64,000 nt of DNA from Polaribacter sp. IC066 (GTDB lineage: Bacteria > Bacteroidota > Bacteroidia > Flavobacteriales > Flavobacteriaceae): positions 1 to 64,000 of the forward strand of contig NZ_VORR01000020.1 of NCBI RefSeq assembly GCF_007997085.1. Direction: 5' to 3'. The stretch's first letter is position 1, and each line of letters begins with the position of its first letter. This document shows positions 36,273-45,621 of this stretch, one piece after another. The position numbers were made by a program, and so were the translations under genes. Below the pieces are notes generated by a model. It saw only the letters and a list, made by a program, of their open reading frames with translations. It was not told the DNA's origin and searched no databases.

Positions 36273-37376
36273 ATGTTCAAAAAAATATCCCTTCTTTTTT
36301 TAATTTCAGTAGTGATGAGTGCATGTACTTCATCCGAAGAAAACGACCCAATGTTAACAGACACTTTTGATAGAGGTCTAATGTTAACAAACATTGCAGA
36401 CAATATTATTATTCCTGCTTTTGATGAGTTCACTGTTAAGTTGGCAGTTTTAAAAACGGATGGAGAAGCGTTTGTCGCAGCTCCAAATCAAACAAATTTA
36501 GAAACTGTAAGGGTTTCTTGGTTTGCAGCTTATAAAAGCTGGCAACATGTAGAAATGTATCATATTGGCAAAGCAGAAGAATTAAATTATAATTTTTATA
36601 TGAATATTTTTCCATTAACCGTTTCCGATGTTGAAGGCAATGTTGCAAATGGGGGCTATGATTTAGACAGTCCAAATAACCACGATGCACAAGGATTTCC
36701 TGCTTTAGATTATTTGCTTTATGGTGTTGCAGACTCAGATGTGGCAATTTTAGATGCCTATATTAGTAATGAAAATGCTGCTGGTTATAAGAAATATATG
36801 ACCGACGTTATAACTCAAATGAGCTCTTTAACGCAACAAGTGGTTGCCGATTGGGCTTCTTATAGAAATGAGTTTGTAACTAAAACTAGTAATACTGCAA
36901 CAAGTGGTGCAAATAAATTGGTAAATGATTTTATTTTTTACTACGAAAAAGGATTAAGAGCTAATAAATTTGGAATTCCTGCAGGTGTTTTTTCTGCAAC
37001 TGCTTTGCCAGAAAAAGTAGAAGCGTATTTCAAAAAAGAAAATTCAAAAGAATTAGCAATTGAAGCTTTGAATGGGGTAATCGATTTTTTTGAAGGAAAA
37101 TCTAAAAACGGAAATACAGCAAATGCAATTGGCTTTAAACAGTATTTAATTGCTTTAAACCGTCAGGATTTAGCAACAAAAATTTCAGATCAATTTGTCA
37201 CAGCAAAAGCACAAGTAAATTTATTGGATTCCAACTTTTACAATCAAATTGGTAGTGATAATGTGCAAATGACACGTGCTTATGACGAGTTACAAAAAGC
37301 AGTGGTTTTGATAAAAGTAGACATGTTACAGGCCTTTAATATTAGCGTAGATTATGTTGATGCGGATGGCGATTAA
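36273..37376 (+). CDS. Imelysin-family (M75) lipoprotein
   Basis: 367 residues with a lipobox ending at C18 (VMSAC). The mature part is an all-helical imelysin domain: NIIIPAFDEF, WFAAYKSWQHVEMYHIGKAE (the GxHxxE-type region, here degenerate), NYNFYMNIFPLT, and GFPALDYLLYG, which is the most typical imelysin signature. Imelysins are surface or periplasmic proteins of iron-regulated loci; iron binding is proposed rather than general proteolysis. It is preceded by the second operator copy, and a hairpin with a T run separates it from the HTTM gene. Confidence 0.85.
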   Translation: MFKKISLLFLISVVMSACTSSEENDPMLTDTFDRGLMLTNIADNIIIPAFDEFTVKLAVLKTDGEAFVAAPNQTNLETVRVSWFAAYKSWQHVEMYHIGKAEELNYNFYMNIFPLTVSDVEGNVANGGYDLDSPNNHDAQGFPALDYLLYGVADSDVAILDAYISNENAAGYKKYMTDVITQMSSLTQQVVADWASYRNEFVTKTSNTATSGANKLVNDFIFYYEKGLRANKFGIPAGVFSATALPEKVEAYFKKENSKELAIEALNGVIDFFEGKSKNGNTANAIGFKQYLIALNRQDLATKISDQFVTAKAQVNLLDSNFYNQIGSDNVQMTRAYDELQKAVVLIKVDMLQAFNISVDYVDADGD

Positions 37377-37405
37377 AACATTAAATTAAAAATTAAAAAT
37401 AATAG

Positions 37406-37448
37406 CTGAAAGTTATTCTTAAAATTTAGAATGACTTTCAGTTTTTTT
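37406..37448 (+). terminator. Terminator-like hairpin directly before the HTTM start codon
   Basis: ctgaaagt pairs with actttcag and attct with agaat, with one G-T pair between. Seven T follow at 37442-37448. The HTTM ATG at 37449 begins right after the T run. It probably trims the iron-locus transcript here or acts as a leaky attenuator. Confidence 0.65.
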
Positions 37449-38822
37449 ATGATGAAAACTAAACTTCTAAAATACTTAAATACGCCAACAGATGCAGCTC
37501 CGCTAGTTGTTTTTCGTTTGTTTTTTGGAATTATGATGCTGGCAAGTATCATTCGTTTTTGGGCAAACGGTTGGATAGAAAAATTATACATCGTTCCAAA
37601 ATTCTTTTTTTCTTATGATGGTTTTAGTTGGATACAGCCTTTGGGTAATTTTACGTATGTTTTGTTTTTTATTTGCGGATTAACAGCTTTATGCGTCGCT
37701 TTAGGTTTTAAATATCGATTGGCAATTATCCTTTTTTTCTTATCGTTTACCTATATAGAATTGATGGATAAATCAACTTATTTAAATCACTATTATTTTA
37801 TAAGTGTGATAAGTTTTTTAATGATTTTTTTACCTGCAAATGTTACTTTTTCTTTTGATGCTTTGATTTATAAAAAAAAGTATGTAAACATTCCAAAATG
37901 GACAATTGATAGCATTAAGCTGCTTTTAGGAATCGTCTATTTTTATGCAGGTTTAACAAAATTAAATTCAGATTGGTTGTTCAGAGCAATGCCTTTAAAA
38001 ATTTGGTTGCCTTCAAAATACGATTTACCTTTTTTAGGGGAGACTTTTATGCAACAAGAATGGTTTCATTACGCCATGAGCTGGTCTGGAATGTTGTACG
38101 ATTTATCGATTCCGTTTTTATTACTTTATAAAAGAACACGAATTTTTGCCTTTGTAGTTGTGGTGTTTTTCCATGTTTTTACCCGAGTTTTATTTCCGAT
38201 TGGGATGTTTCCTTTTATTATGATTATTGCTACATTGATTTTTTTTGAAGCTAATTTTCATCAAAAAATTATCAACGGAGTACACACCATTTTTTCATCA
38301 GTAAAAATAAAAACAATCGCAGTAAAAAACTACACGTTTTCAGCAACTACAAAAAAAATTATATATCCGGTTTTAGGTGTTTTTTTACTATTGCAAATTG
38401 TAATTCCGTTTAGAAGTTTAGTATATCCTGGAGAATTATTTTGGACAGAAGAAGGCTATCGTTTTTCATGGCGCGTTATGTTAATGGAAAAAGCAGGATA
38501 CACAAATTTTAAGATTGTTGATGTAAAAAATGGAACGTCCTTTATGGTTGATAATAGCGATTTTCTAACTGCTTTTCAAGAAAAACAAATGAGTCACCAG
38601 CCAGATTTTATATTAGAATATGCACATTTTTTAGGAAATCATTTTGCAAAACAGGGTCACAAAAATATAGGTGTTTTTACAGAAAGTTATGTGGCTTTAA
38701 ATGGGCGATTAAGTAGTGTTTTTATCGATCCAAAAGTAGATTTGTATCAACAAAAAGAAAGTTTTAAACACAAAGACTGGATTGTTCCATTTTCATCAGA
38801 AATAAAAATTAAAGGAATCTAA
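37449..38822 (+). CDS. HTTM-domain membrane protein (gamma-carboxylase-like)
   Basis: 457 residues from the ATG at 37449 (a second ATG follows directly). An ATG at 37431 is rejected because it lies inside the terminator-like hairpin. The HTTM domain starts TPTDAAPLVVFRLFFGIMM, has several helices up to about residue 290 and contains YIELMDKSTYLNHYYFISV. These features are shared with vitamin-K-dependent gamma-carboxylase-like proteins. A soluble C-terminal part follows (EEGYRFSWRVMLMEKAGY, about 340-455). In Bacteroidota such genes sit between imelysin and TonB receptor genes. The role is unknown; a part in iron uptake or protein modification is inferred from context. Its stop is followed by the receptor ATG after 1 bp. 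Confidence 0.8.
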   Translation: MMKTKLLKYLNTPTDAAPLVVFRLFFGIMMLASIIRFWANGWIEKLYIVPKFFFSYDGFSWIQPLGNFTYVLFFICGLTALCVALGFKYRLAIILFFLSFTYIELMDKSTYLNHYYFISVISFLMIFLPANVTFSFDALIYKKKYVNIPKWTIDSIKLLLGIVYFYAGLTKLNSDWLFRAMPLKIWLPSKYDLPFLGETFMQQEWFHYAMSWSGMLYDLSIPFLLLYKRTRIFAFVVVVFFHVFTRVLFPIGMFPFIMIIATLIFFEANFHQKIINGVHTIFSSVKIKTIAVKNYTFSATTKKIIYPVLGVFLLLQIVIPFRSLVYPGELFWTEEGYRFSWRVMLMEKAGYTNFKIVDVKNGTSFMVDNSDFLTAFQEKQMSHQPDFILEYAHFLGNHFAKQGHKNIGVFTESYVALNGRLSSVFIDPKVDLYQQKESFKHKDWIVPFSSEIKIKGI

Positions 38823-38823
38823 C

Positions 38824-41226
38824 ATGATTTTAAAAAATATATTTACACTTGTATTTATTTGTATTACCAGTAGTGTCTTTAGTCAATATAAAATTACAGG
38901 TACTGTTGTAAATAAAGATGATAACCCTATTAATAAGGTGCAGATTTTAAGTGAAAACGGACAGTTATTGGCACAAACTGGAGTTTTAGGGAAGTTTATT
39001 TTTTCGGTGGAGACAAAAGAAATTCCATTAATTTTTTATGTCGAAAATTACCGTCTAGAAAATGTTTTTTTGACTTTCAAAGATTTCACCGATTTAAAAG
39101 TAACTTTAGATTATTTTTCAGAAGAATTATCTGAAATTCAAATTAAAACAAGAAGAGAAAAAGTGTTTGAATTAAAGCGTTTAAGAGATGTAGAAGGAAC
39201 CGCTATTTATGCCGGAAAAAAGACCGAGGTTATTTTAGTAAATCAGTCTACCGCAAATTTAGCGAGTAACAATGCAAGGCAAATATTTAATCAAATTGCG
39301 GGTTTAAATATTTATCAAAATGACGATGCAGGTTTGCAATTAAATATTGGCGGTAGAGGTTTAGACCCCAATAGAACCGCTAATTTTAATACGCGCCAAA
39401 ATGGTTATGATATTAGTGCAGATGTTTTAGGATATCCAGAGAGTTATTATACGCCAGCTGCTGAAGGTTTGCAAGAAATTCAAGTAATTAGAGGTGCAGC
39501 TTCTTTGCAATACGGAACCCAATTTGGTGGTTTGATTAATTTTATCACTAAAAAACCAACAGAAAAACAAGAAATAGTTTTTAGAAATACCTTGGGTAGT
39601 TTTGGGTTGTATACCAATTTTACAAGTGTGAGCGATACGCATGGTAAATTTAGTTATTACGCATATATCAACTATAAAAAAGGAGATGGCTTTAGGCCAA
39701 ATTCAAATTTCGAATCTAAAAATGCTTTTGTACATTTAGGGTATCAAATTAATGATAAAAGTAAAATATCTGCAGAATTTACGTACTTAAGTTATTTAGC
39801 CCAACAAGCAGGGGGGTTAACAGATCAAATGTTCGCAGAAAATCCTTACCAAAGTAATAGAGCGCGAAATTGGTTTCAAGTAGATTGGTTGCTGTATAAC
39901 TTTAAATGGGAACATTCTTTTTCAGAAAACACCAATTTTTCTTTTAATTTATTCGGATTAGATGCGGCTAGAGATGCACTTGGTTTTAGAACGAACAGAG
40001 TAAGTCAGGTAGATCAAAATAGTGAAAGAGATTTGATAAAAGGAACTTTTAAAAACTTCGGATTTGAATCTCGATTGTTAAAAAAGTATAAAATTTTTGA
40101 TAAAAAAGCTACTTTTTTAATCGGAACAAAATTTTATAAAGCAAATAATACCAATACTCAAGGTCCTGGTTCGGATGGTTTTGATGCAGATTTTGAAATG
40201 CGATTGAATGAATACCCTAATTATCCTAGACAATCAGACAGTCGATTTCCAAATTTAAATGTTTCTTTATTCGGAGAAAATATCATCTATATCAATGAAA
40301 AGTTTTCAATTACACCAGGTTTTCGTCTCGAATATATAAAAACAGAAAGAGACGAAATTATTAAAGATATTGTGGTGGATGGCGCAGGAAACGTGATAAA
40401 TGAAAATTTGCGAGATGAAGAAGAATCTAATGAAAGAGCCTTTCTTTTAACAGGAGTAGGTGCTAGTTATAAAGTAAATAAAACCCTTGAGTTTTACGGA
40501 AATATTTCACAAAATTATAGATCTGTAACGTTTTCTGATATTAGTACGGCAAACCCTGCTTTTGAAATATCACCAGATATTACCGATGAAAAAGGGTTTA
40601 CCATCGATGCAGGAATACGAGGGAATTATGATAATTTTTTCTCTTATGATGCTAGTGTTTTCGGACTCTTTTATAATGATAGAATTAATATTTATACAAG
40701 AGCAGATGGCAAAGCAGAAAGAGATAATATTGGGGACGCAAGAATTTTAGGCATCGAAAGTTTAATCGATTTTAACATAAAAAAGCTCTTTACAAATAAT
40801 GCTGAATATGTGTTTAATTACTTTATAAATTCGTCTTTTATTACATCGGAATATACCAAATCTCAAATCAACGGAATTGTGGGTAATGAATTAGAATTCA
40901 TACCGAATATCAATATAAAGACAGGCATTAGGTTTGGGTATAAAAATTTTTTAAGTAGCATTCAATATTCTTATTTATCGAGTCAGTTTTCTGATGCGAC
41001 CAATGCAAAAGGGGGTAGTTTAAGTGGCGTAACAGGAGAAATACCAGCCTATGATATTTTAGATTTTTCTGCTTCTTACAAACATAAGTTTATGAAATTA
41101 GAAACAGGTATTAACAATCTTTTAAACAATGCGTATTTTACTAGAAGAGCAACTGGGTATCCTGGTCCCGGAATTATTCCGTCTTCACCAAGAAATTATT
41201 ATGTTGGGTTAGAGCTAACGCTATAG
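38824..41226 (+). CDS. TonB-dependent receptor, FecA-like
   Basis: An 800-residue outer-membrane receptor. A signal peptide (ends VFSQ) is followed by a carboxypeptidase-like regulatory domain (about 20-100, KITGTVVNKDDNPINKVQIL). The plug comes next (about 120-245: ARQIFNQIAGLNIYQNDD, LNIGGRGLDPNRTANFNTRQ, EIQVIRGAASLQYGTQFGG), then a 22-strand-type barrel ending in an aromatic-poor but typical GLELTL. The plug phrases are those of ferric dicitrate-type receptors. It imports a ferric complex using TonB energy. It is coupled to the HTTM gene (1 bp apart). A damaged copy of its last 150 codons lies at about 45.05-45.55 kb. Confidence 0.9.
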   Translation: MILKNIFTLVFICITSSVFSQYKITGTVVNKDDNPINKVQILSENGQLLAQTGVLGKFIFSVETKEIPLIFYVENYRLENVFLTFKDFTDLKVTLDYFSEELSEIQIKTRREKVFELKRLRDVEGTAIYAGKKTEVILVNQSTANLASNNARQIFNQIAGLNIYQNDDAGLQLNIGGRGLDPNRTANFNTRQNGYDISADVLGYPESYYTPAAEGLQEIQVIRGAASLQYGTQFGGLINFITKKPTEKQEIVFRNTLGSFGLYTNFTSVSDTHGKFSYYAYINYKKGDGFRPNSNFESKNAFVHLGYQINDKSKISAEFTYLSYLAQQAGGLTDQMFAENPYQSNRARNWFQVDWLLYNFKWEHSFSENTNFSFNLFGLDAARDALGFRTNRVSQVDQNSERDLIKGTFKNFGFESRLLKKYKIFDKKATFLIGTKFYKANNTNTQGPGSDGFDADFEMRLNEYPNYPRQSDSRFPNLNVSLFGENIIYINEKFSITPGFRLEYIKTERDEIIKDIVVDGAGNVINENLRDEEESNERAFLLTGVGASYKVNKTLEFYGNISQNYRSVTFSDISTANPAFEISPDITDEKGFTIDAGIRGNYDNFFSYDASVFGLFYNDRINIYTRADGKAERDNIGDARILGIESLIDFNIKKLFTNNAEYVFNYFINSSFITSEYTKSQINGIVGNELEFIPNINIKTGIRFGYKNFLSSIQYSYLSSQFSDATNAKGGSLSGVTGEIPAYDILDFSASYKHKFMKLETGINNLLNNAYFTRRATGYPGPGIIPSSPRNYYVGLELTL

Positions 41227-41310
41227 CATTTTATTTATTACACTGTATATGTAAGAAATTTTAACATACTTTTTTGAAAGATACCTCCATAAAACTCACC
41301 TATTTTTATT

Positions 41311-41337
41311 TATATTAATTCTAAATAACTATATTTG
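41311..41337 (+). promoter_or_regulatory. Iron-locus operator-like motif, copy 3, with promoter box
   Basis: TATATTAATTCTAAATAAC (41311-41329) matches the 34903 motif at 16 of 19 bases and keeps the ATTCTAAAT half site. A -7 box TATATTTG (41330-41337) follows immediately, 26 bp before the ATG of the binding-protein gene. Confidence 0.55.
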
Positions 41338-41363
41338 CAGAATTTTAAATCAAACTTGTTACC

Positions 41364-42398
41364 ATGAAAAAAATAGTATCAATAATTCTTCTATCCGTTT
41401 TAGCGATTGCGTGTAAATCAGAAAAAAAACAAGCAGATAAAAAAGAGCAAGAAGTAAATGTTTATACGCACAGACATTATGCTTCTGATCAAGAATTGTT
41501 TGCACAATTTGAAAAACAAACCGGAATAAAAGTAAATGTTGTAAATGCAAATGCAGACGAATTAATGCAGAAAATGACGTTAGAAGGAGCACAATCTCCG
41601 GCAGATGTTTTAATAACTGTAGATGCAGGTAGACTTGTAAGAGCAAAAAATAAAGGATTATTACAAGCTGCATCATCAGAATTTTTAGAGAAAACAATTC
41701 CTGCTCATTTAAAAGATGTAGATAACAATTGGTTTTCATTAACCAAAAGAGCGCGTGTTATCGTGTACAATCCGCAGAAAGTAAATGCGGCAGATTTATC
41801 TACGTATGAGGCGTTAACCGATAAAAAATGGAACAATAAAATACTAGTTCGTTCTTCTAGTAATATTTATAACCAGTCTTTATTGGCATCTATTATCGCA
41901 AATTCAGATGAAGATACTGCAACGAATTGGGCAACAGGAGTGGTTGCAAATATGGCACGTTCGCCAAAAGGCAATGACAGAGATCAAATAAAAGCGGTGG
42001 TTGCTGGCGAAGGAGATTTGGCAATTGTAAATACGTATTATATAGGAAAGTTATTAGATTCAAAAGATCCAGACGAAGTAAAAGCTGGAGAAGGAATAAA
42101 AGTCTTCTTTCCGAATCAAAATAATAGAGGAACACATATAAATGTAAGCGGAGCAGGTGTAGCAAAATATGCGCCTAACAAAGCAAATGCTATTAAATTC
42201 ATTGAGTTTTTAGCAAGCAAAGAAGCACAAAAAGTTTTTGCAGAAACTAATTTTGAATACCCAGTAAACGAAGCGGTACAAGCTTCTGAATTGTTAAAGT
42301 CTTGGGGAACTTTTAAAGAGGATAAATTATCTTTATCTAAATTAGGAGAAAATAATAAAAAAGCAGTGTTGGTTTTTGACAACGCAGGCTGGAAATAA
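41364..42398 (+). CDS. Ferric-iron ABC transporter substrate-binding lipoprotein
   Basis: 344 residues with a lipobox ending at C17 (LAIAC). A class II periplasmic binding fold follows. VYTHRHYASDQELFAQFEKQ (tyrosines 34 and 39) and VNTYYIGKL (Y225, Y226) supply the Tyr ligands used by FutA/FbpA-type ferric-binding proteins. It presents Fe(III) to the permease encoded next, 39 bp downstream. The gene has the third operator copy at its promoter. An FbpA-like role is well supported by sequence and by the neighbouring permease and ATPase. Confidence 0.9.
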   Translation: MKKIVSIILLSVLAIACKSEKKQADKKEQEVNVYTHRHYASDQELFAQFEKQTGIKVNVVNANADELMQKMTLEGAQSPADVLITVDAGRLVRAKNKGLLQAASSEFLEKTIPAHLKDVDNNWFSLTKRARVIVYNPQKVNAADLSTYEALTDKKWNNKILVRSSSNIYNQSLLASIIANSDEDTATNWATGVVANMARSPKGNDRDQIKAVVAGEGDLAIVNTYYIGKLLDSKDPDEVKAGEGIKVFFPNQNNRGTHINVSGAGVAKYAPNKANAIKFIEFLASKEAQKVFAETNFEYPVNEAVQASELLKSWGTFKEDKLSLSKLGENNKKAVLVFDNAGWK

Positions 42399-42437
42399 TT
42401 ACTATTTTTACTCAATCCTAGTGGATGTGGGGTTTCT

Positions 42438-44054
42438 ATGAAGTTAAAGCGATTATACAACATAAAAAGAGATACAAATAAATGGTCAATAATTTTATTG
42501 ACCATTGTTTTGTTTGTATCAATTCCGGTTTTATCTATTGTAATAAGTGCTTTTGATGGTCCTGGTGAGTCTTGGCATCATATTCTAACAACTGTATTAC
42601 CAACCTATCTTGAAAATTCTTTTTGGTTGGTTGTTGGTACCAGTATTTTAACCTTATTATTGGGTATTTCTTCTGCTTGGATTGTTTCTAGATATACCAT
42701 TCCTTTTAAAAAACAGTTAGAATGGCTGCTCATTTTACCCTTGGCAATTCCGTCTTATATTACCGCCTATTCCTATGCAGGTTTTTTCGATTATGGTGGT
42801 TTTTTTCTAAAAATTAGTACTTTAAAAGTAGATATTATGAATATTTACGGACTTGTTTTTGTGTTGAGTGTTTCTTTGTATCCTTATGTTTATGTAGCTT
42901 CTAGAGCTTTTTTTGTAAATCAATCTAACAATATTATAGAAGCTTCTAAATTATTAGGGGCAAGCGAACGAAAAACTTTTTTTAAACTGATTTTACCTTT
43001 AGCAAGACCCGCTTTTGTTGGTGGGTTAATTTTGGTTTTAATGGAGGTTTTAAATGACTACGGTGCTGCTAAATACTTCGGAATTAATACATTTACAACC
43101 GGTATTTTTAGAGCTTGGTTTTCTTTAGAAGAACCAGAAACCGCTATTTATTTGTCTGTAATATTATTGGTTTGTATTCTTCTTTTTATTCTAATAGAAA
43201 AAAGGCAACGTAGAAATATAGGTTATTTTAATAGCGTAAAAAATCATAGAGAAGTAAAGAAAATAAGCACTTCTAAAAATCGGCAATATTTTTTATTTTT
43301 GATAGTAGTTTTGCCTTTCTTTTTAGGATTTATAATTCCTGTAGCGCAGCTATTTTATTGGGCATTTTTAACCTATTCAGACGTATTTAATGCTAGTTTT
43401 TTATTAATCGCATTTCAAAGTTTAGGAATTTCTTTGCTTTCTGCAATCTTTACTGTTTTTTGTGCTTTGTTGTTTATTTTTGCGTCAAAATGGAATCGTT
43501 TGTCCTTTTTAAAATCTGTAGAAAAAATAGGGATTTTAGGCTATGCAATTCCCGGAGCTATTATTGCCATTGGTATTTTAATTCCTTCGTTAGCTTTAGA
43601 CAAAGCCCTGATCGTATTTTTTAAAAATGTTTTTGATATAAAAATCGGTTTTGTTTTAAACGGAACCATCATCATTTTAATCTATGCATTTGTAATTCGG
43701 TATTTAGCAGTTGCTTATTCGCCAATTGAAGCTTCTAGTTTAAAACAAGGAAACTCTTTGGTAGAAGCCTCTAAATTATTAGGAAAAGGAAATATTTTCA
43801 CCTTTTTTAAGGTAGAATTTGCCACCATTAAGCCAGCAATTTTAAGTGGTTGTATTTTGGTGTTTGTAGATGTGATGAAAGAATTACCACTAACCTTAAT
43901 CTTAAAACCTTATAATATTAACACATTGGCGGTAAAAGCCTACGAATATGCAAGTGACGAATTAATAGCCGAAGCAGCCATTCCGTCTTTATGTATTATT
44001 TTTACAGGCATTTTACCAATTATATTTTTAAACAGATTAATCTCTAAAGCTTAA
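42438..44054 (+). CDS. Ferric-iron ABC transporter permease (FbpB type, fused halves)
   Basis: A 538-residue inner-membrane protein with about twelve helices in two homologous halves. Each half carries an EAA loop: IIEASKLLGASERKTFFKLI and SLVEASKLLGKGNIFTFFKV. This two-in-one arrangement is typical of FbpB/ThiP-type permeases. It moves Fe(III) across the inner membrane with the ATPase below. The stop shares a base with the ATPase start (TAATG), which shows coupling. Confidence 0.9.
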   Translation: MKLKRLYNIKRDTNKWSIILLTIVLFVSIPVLSIVISAFDGPGESWHHILTTVLPTYLENSFWLVVGTSILTLLLGISSAWIVSRYTIPFKKQLEWLLILPLAIPSYITAYSYAGFFDYGGFFLKISTLKVDIMNIYGLVFVLSVSLYPYVYVASRAFFVNQSNNIIEASKLLGASERKTFFKLILPLARPAFVGGLILVLMEVLNDYGAAKYFGINTFTTGIFRAWFSLEEPETAIYLSVILLVCILLFILIEKRQRRNIGYFNSVKNHREVKKISTSKNRQYFLFLIVVLPFFLGFIIPVAQLFYWAFLTYSDVFNASFLLIAFQSLGISLLSAIFTVFCALLFIFASKWNRLSFLKSVEKIGILGYAIPGAIIAIGILIPSLALDKALIVFFKNVFDIKIGFVLNGTIIILIYAFVIRYLAVAYSPIEASSLKQGNSLVEASKLLGKGNIFTFFKVEFATIKPAILSGCILVFVDVMKELPLTLILKPYNINTLAVKAYEYASDELIAEAAIPSLCIIFTGILPIIFLNRLISKA

Positions 44055-44785
44055 TGAATTCTACACTTTTAGACATCAAAAATATTACTAAAACCTTTAA
44101 TAACGGTAAAGTAAAAGCTTTGAATAATGTTTCGCTTTCTTTGGATAAAGGAAAAATTGTAGCAATTGTAGGAGAGAGTGGTAGTGGTAAAACAACCCTT
44201 ATAAGGTTGATTACAGGTTTGGAAACCCAAGATACAGGAAGTATTAATTTTAAAAATAAAGTGCTTTCATCAGAAACGGTTTTTATCAATCCAGAAAAAA
44301 GAAATATTGGAATGGTTTTTCAGGAATACGCATTATTTCCGCATTTTAATGTGTTTGACAATATTTGTTACGGTATTTCTCAAAACCTTGATAAAAAAGA
44401 ACGAACAGAAGAAGTTTTAGAATTGGTAGCCTTATCAGGTTTAGAGAAAAGATATCCGCACGAACTTTCTGGAGGACAACAACAACGAGTTGCCTTGGCA
44501 AGAGCTTTGGCACCAAAGCCAGAATTATTAATTTTAGACGAACCTTTTAGTAATTTAGATGTTATTTTAAGGCATCAATTAAGAAATGATATTGTAGAAA
44601 TTTTACGAAAAACAAATGCTACTGCAATTTTTGTAACCCACGATATTAAAGACGCTTTAAAGATTTCTGACGATATTATAATACTTCAAAAAGGAATTAT
44701 ATTACAACAAGGAAATACAAAAGAAGTATTTGAAAAACCTAATTGTAATTATATAGAATTGTTATTTGATGATTATAAATTGTAA
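44054..44785 (+). CDS. Ferric-iron ABC transporter ATPase (FbpC type)
   Basis: A 243-residue ABC ATPase. Walker A is GESGSGKT (40-47), the Q-loop is VFQEYALFP (about 88-96), the signature is LSGGQQQRVALAR (138-150), Walker B is LLILDEP (158-164) and the H-loop has H196 in FVTHDI. It lacks the roughly 100-residue C-terminal regulatory domain of FbpC, so it is a minimal version. It energises the permease encoded upstream, with which its start overlaps. It is the last intact gene of the iron locus. Confidence 0.9.
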   Translation: MNSTLLDIKNITKTFNNGKVKALNNVSLSLDKGKIVAIVGESGSGKTTLIRLITGLETQDTGSINFKNKVLSSETVFINPEKRNIGMVFQEYALFPHFNVFDNICYGISQNLDKKERTEEVLELVALSGLEKRYPHELSGGQQQRVALARALAPKPELLILDEPFSNLDVILRHQLRNDIVEILRKTNATAIFVTHDIKDALKISDDIIILQKGIILQQGNTKEVFEKPNCNYIELLFDDYKL

Positions 44786-45052
44786 CATAAAGCACACACG
44801 CCTTATTTAACTTATTTTTAAATCATTGTTGGCTGAAAAAAAAATAAGAGTATTTTGCTTTTAGATGCAAGAATCAAAAACCAAGATGAGATGATTATGA
44901 ACTAAAATAAGATAAAAAACAAAGATAAATTTTTCATTTCAGAATTAATTTTAAAAATAAAGGATCTCTCTAAAATCAAGCGTAACTCTTTTATTTTAAA
45001 GCGTTTTCTGAATTTGTCCTATTTTTAAACGGACACTAATGTTTTTTATCAG
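44786..45052. other. Intergenic stretch, no gene seen
   Basis: About 270 AT-rich bases between the ferric ATPase gene and the receptor remnant. No reading frame, hairpin or promoter of note was recognised. Confidence 0.4.
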
Positions 45053-45545
45053 ATTTAAATATTGCTCGCAAACTTTAAAAATTATACGAGAACTATTAAT
45101 AAATTATTTTTTAAATTATTAAGAATACGTGTTTAAACACTTTTTAAATTCGTCAATTAATCCATCAGAATACAATAAATATTACATTGATAAAATTGGT
45201 TGTAATACATTAGAATTTATACTGAATATTAATATAAAAACAGGCGTTAGGTGCGGGTATTAAAACCTTTAAGTAGTATTCAATATTCTTATTTATCGAG
45301 TCAGTTTTCTGACACTAACAATGTAAAAGGAGTTCGTTTAAGTGTCGGAACAACAGAACTCTTTGCAGATGAAATTTTAGAATTTTCAGCAACTTTTAAA
45401 GGATACCTTTATGAAATTAGAAAAAGCGATGAACAATCGTTCAAACGATGTGTATTTTACAAGAAGAGCAACTGGGTATGGCGAACACGGAATTATTACG
45501 GCTCTAAAAATAAATTATTATGTATCTTTAGAAATCAAAATTTAA
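45053..45545 (+). pseudogene. Broken copy of the 3' end of the TonB-dependent receptor
   Basis: The segment encodes, in shifting frames, the last 150 or so residues of the receptor at 38824-41226. EYVFKHFLNSS corresponds to EYVFNYFINSS, LEFILNININIKTGVRCGY to LEFIPNINIKTGIRFGY, and YFTRRATGYGEHGII to YFTRRATGYPGPGII; the end NYYVSLEIKI matches NYYVGLELTL. DNA identity is highest near 45272-45310 against 40953-40991. At least two frameshifts separate the pieces. Short computed reading frames here are parts of this remnant. It shows a duplication flanking the ferric ABC transporter genes. Confidence 0.85.
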
Positions 45546-45621
45546 AATCATTTTAAATAAGCATCATTTAAAAATATTATTTTCTCAACACCTATTTTGT
45601 CCGTAATTTTAAACAAAAAAA

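Noticed and set aside
37431-37448. Upstream ATG of the HTTM gene
   Set aside because: It lies in the right arm and T run of a terminator-like hairpin; the ATG at 37449 follows directly.
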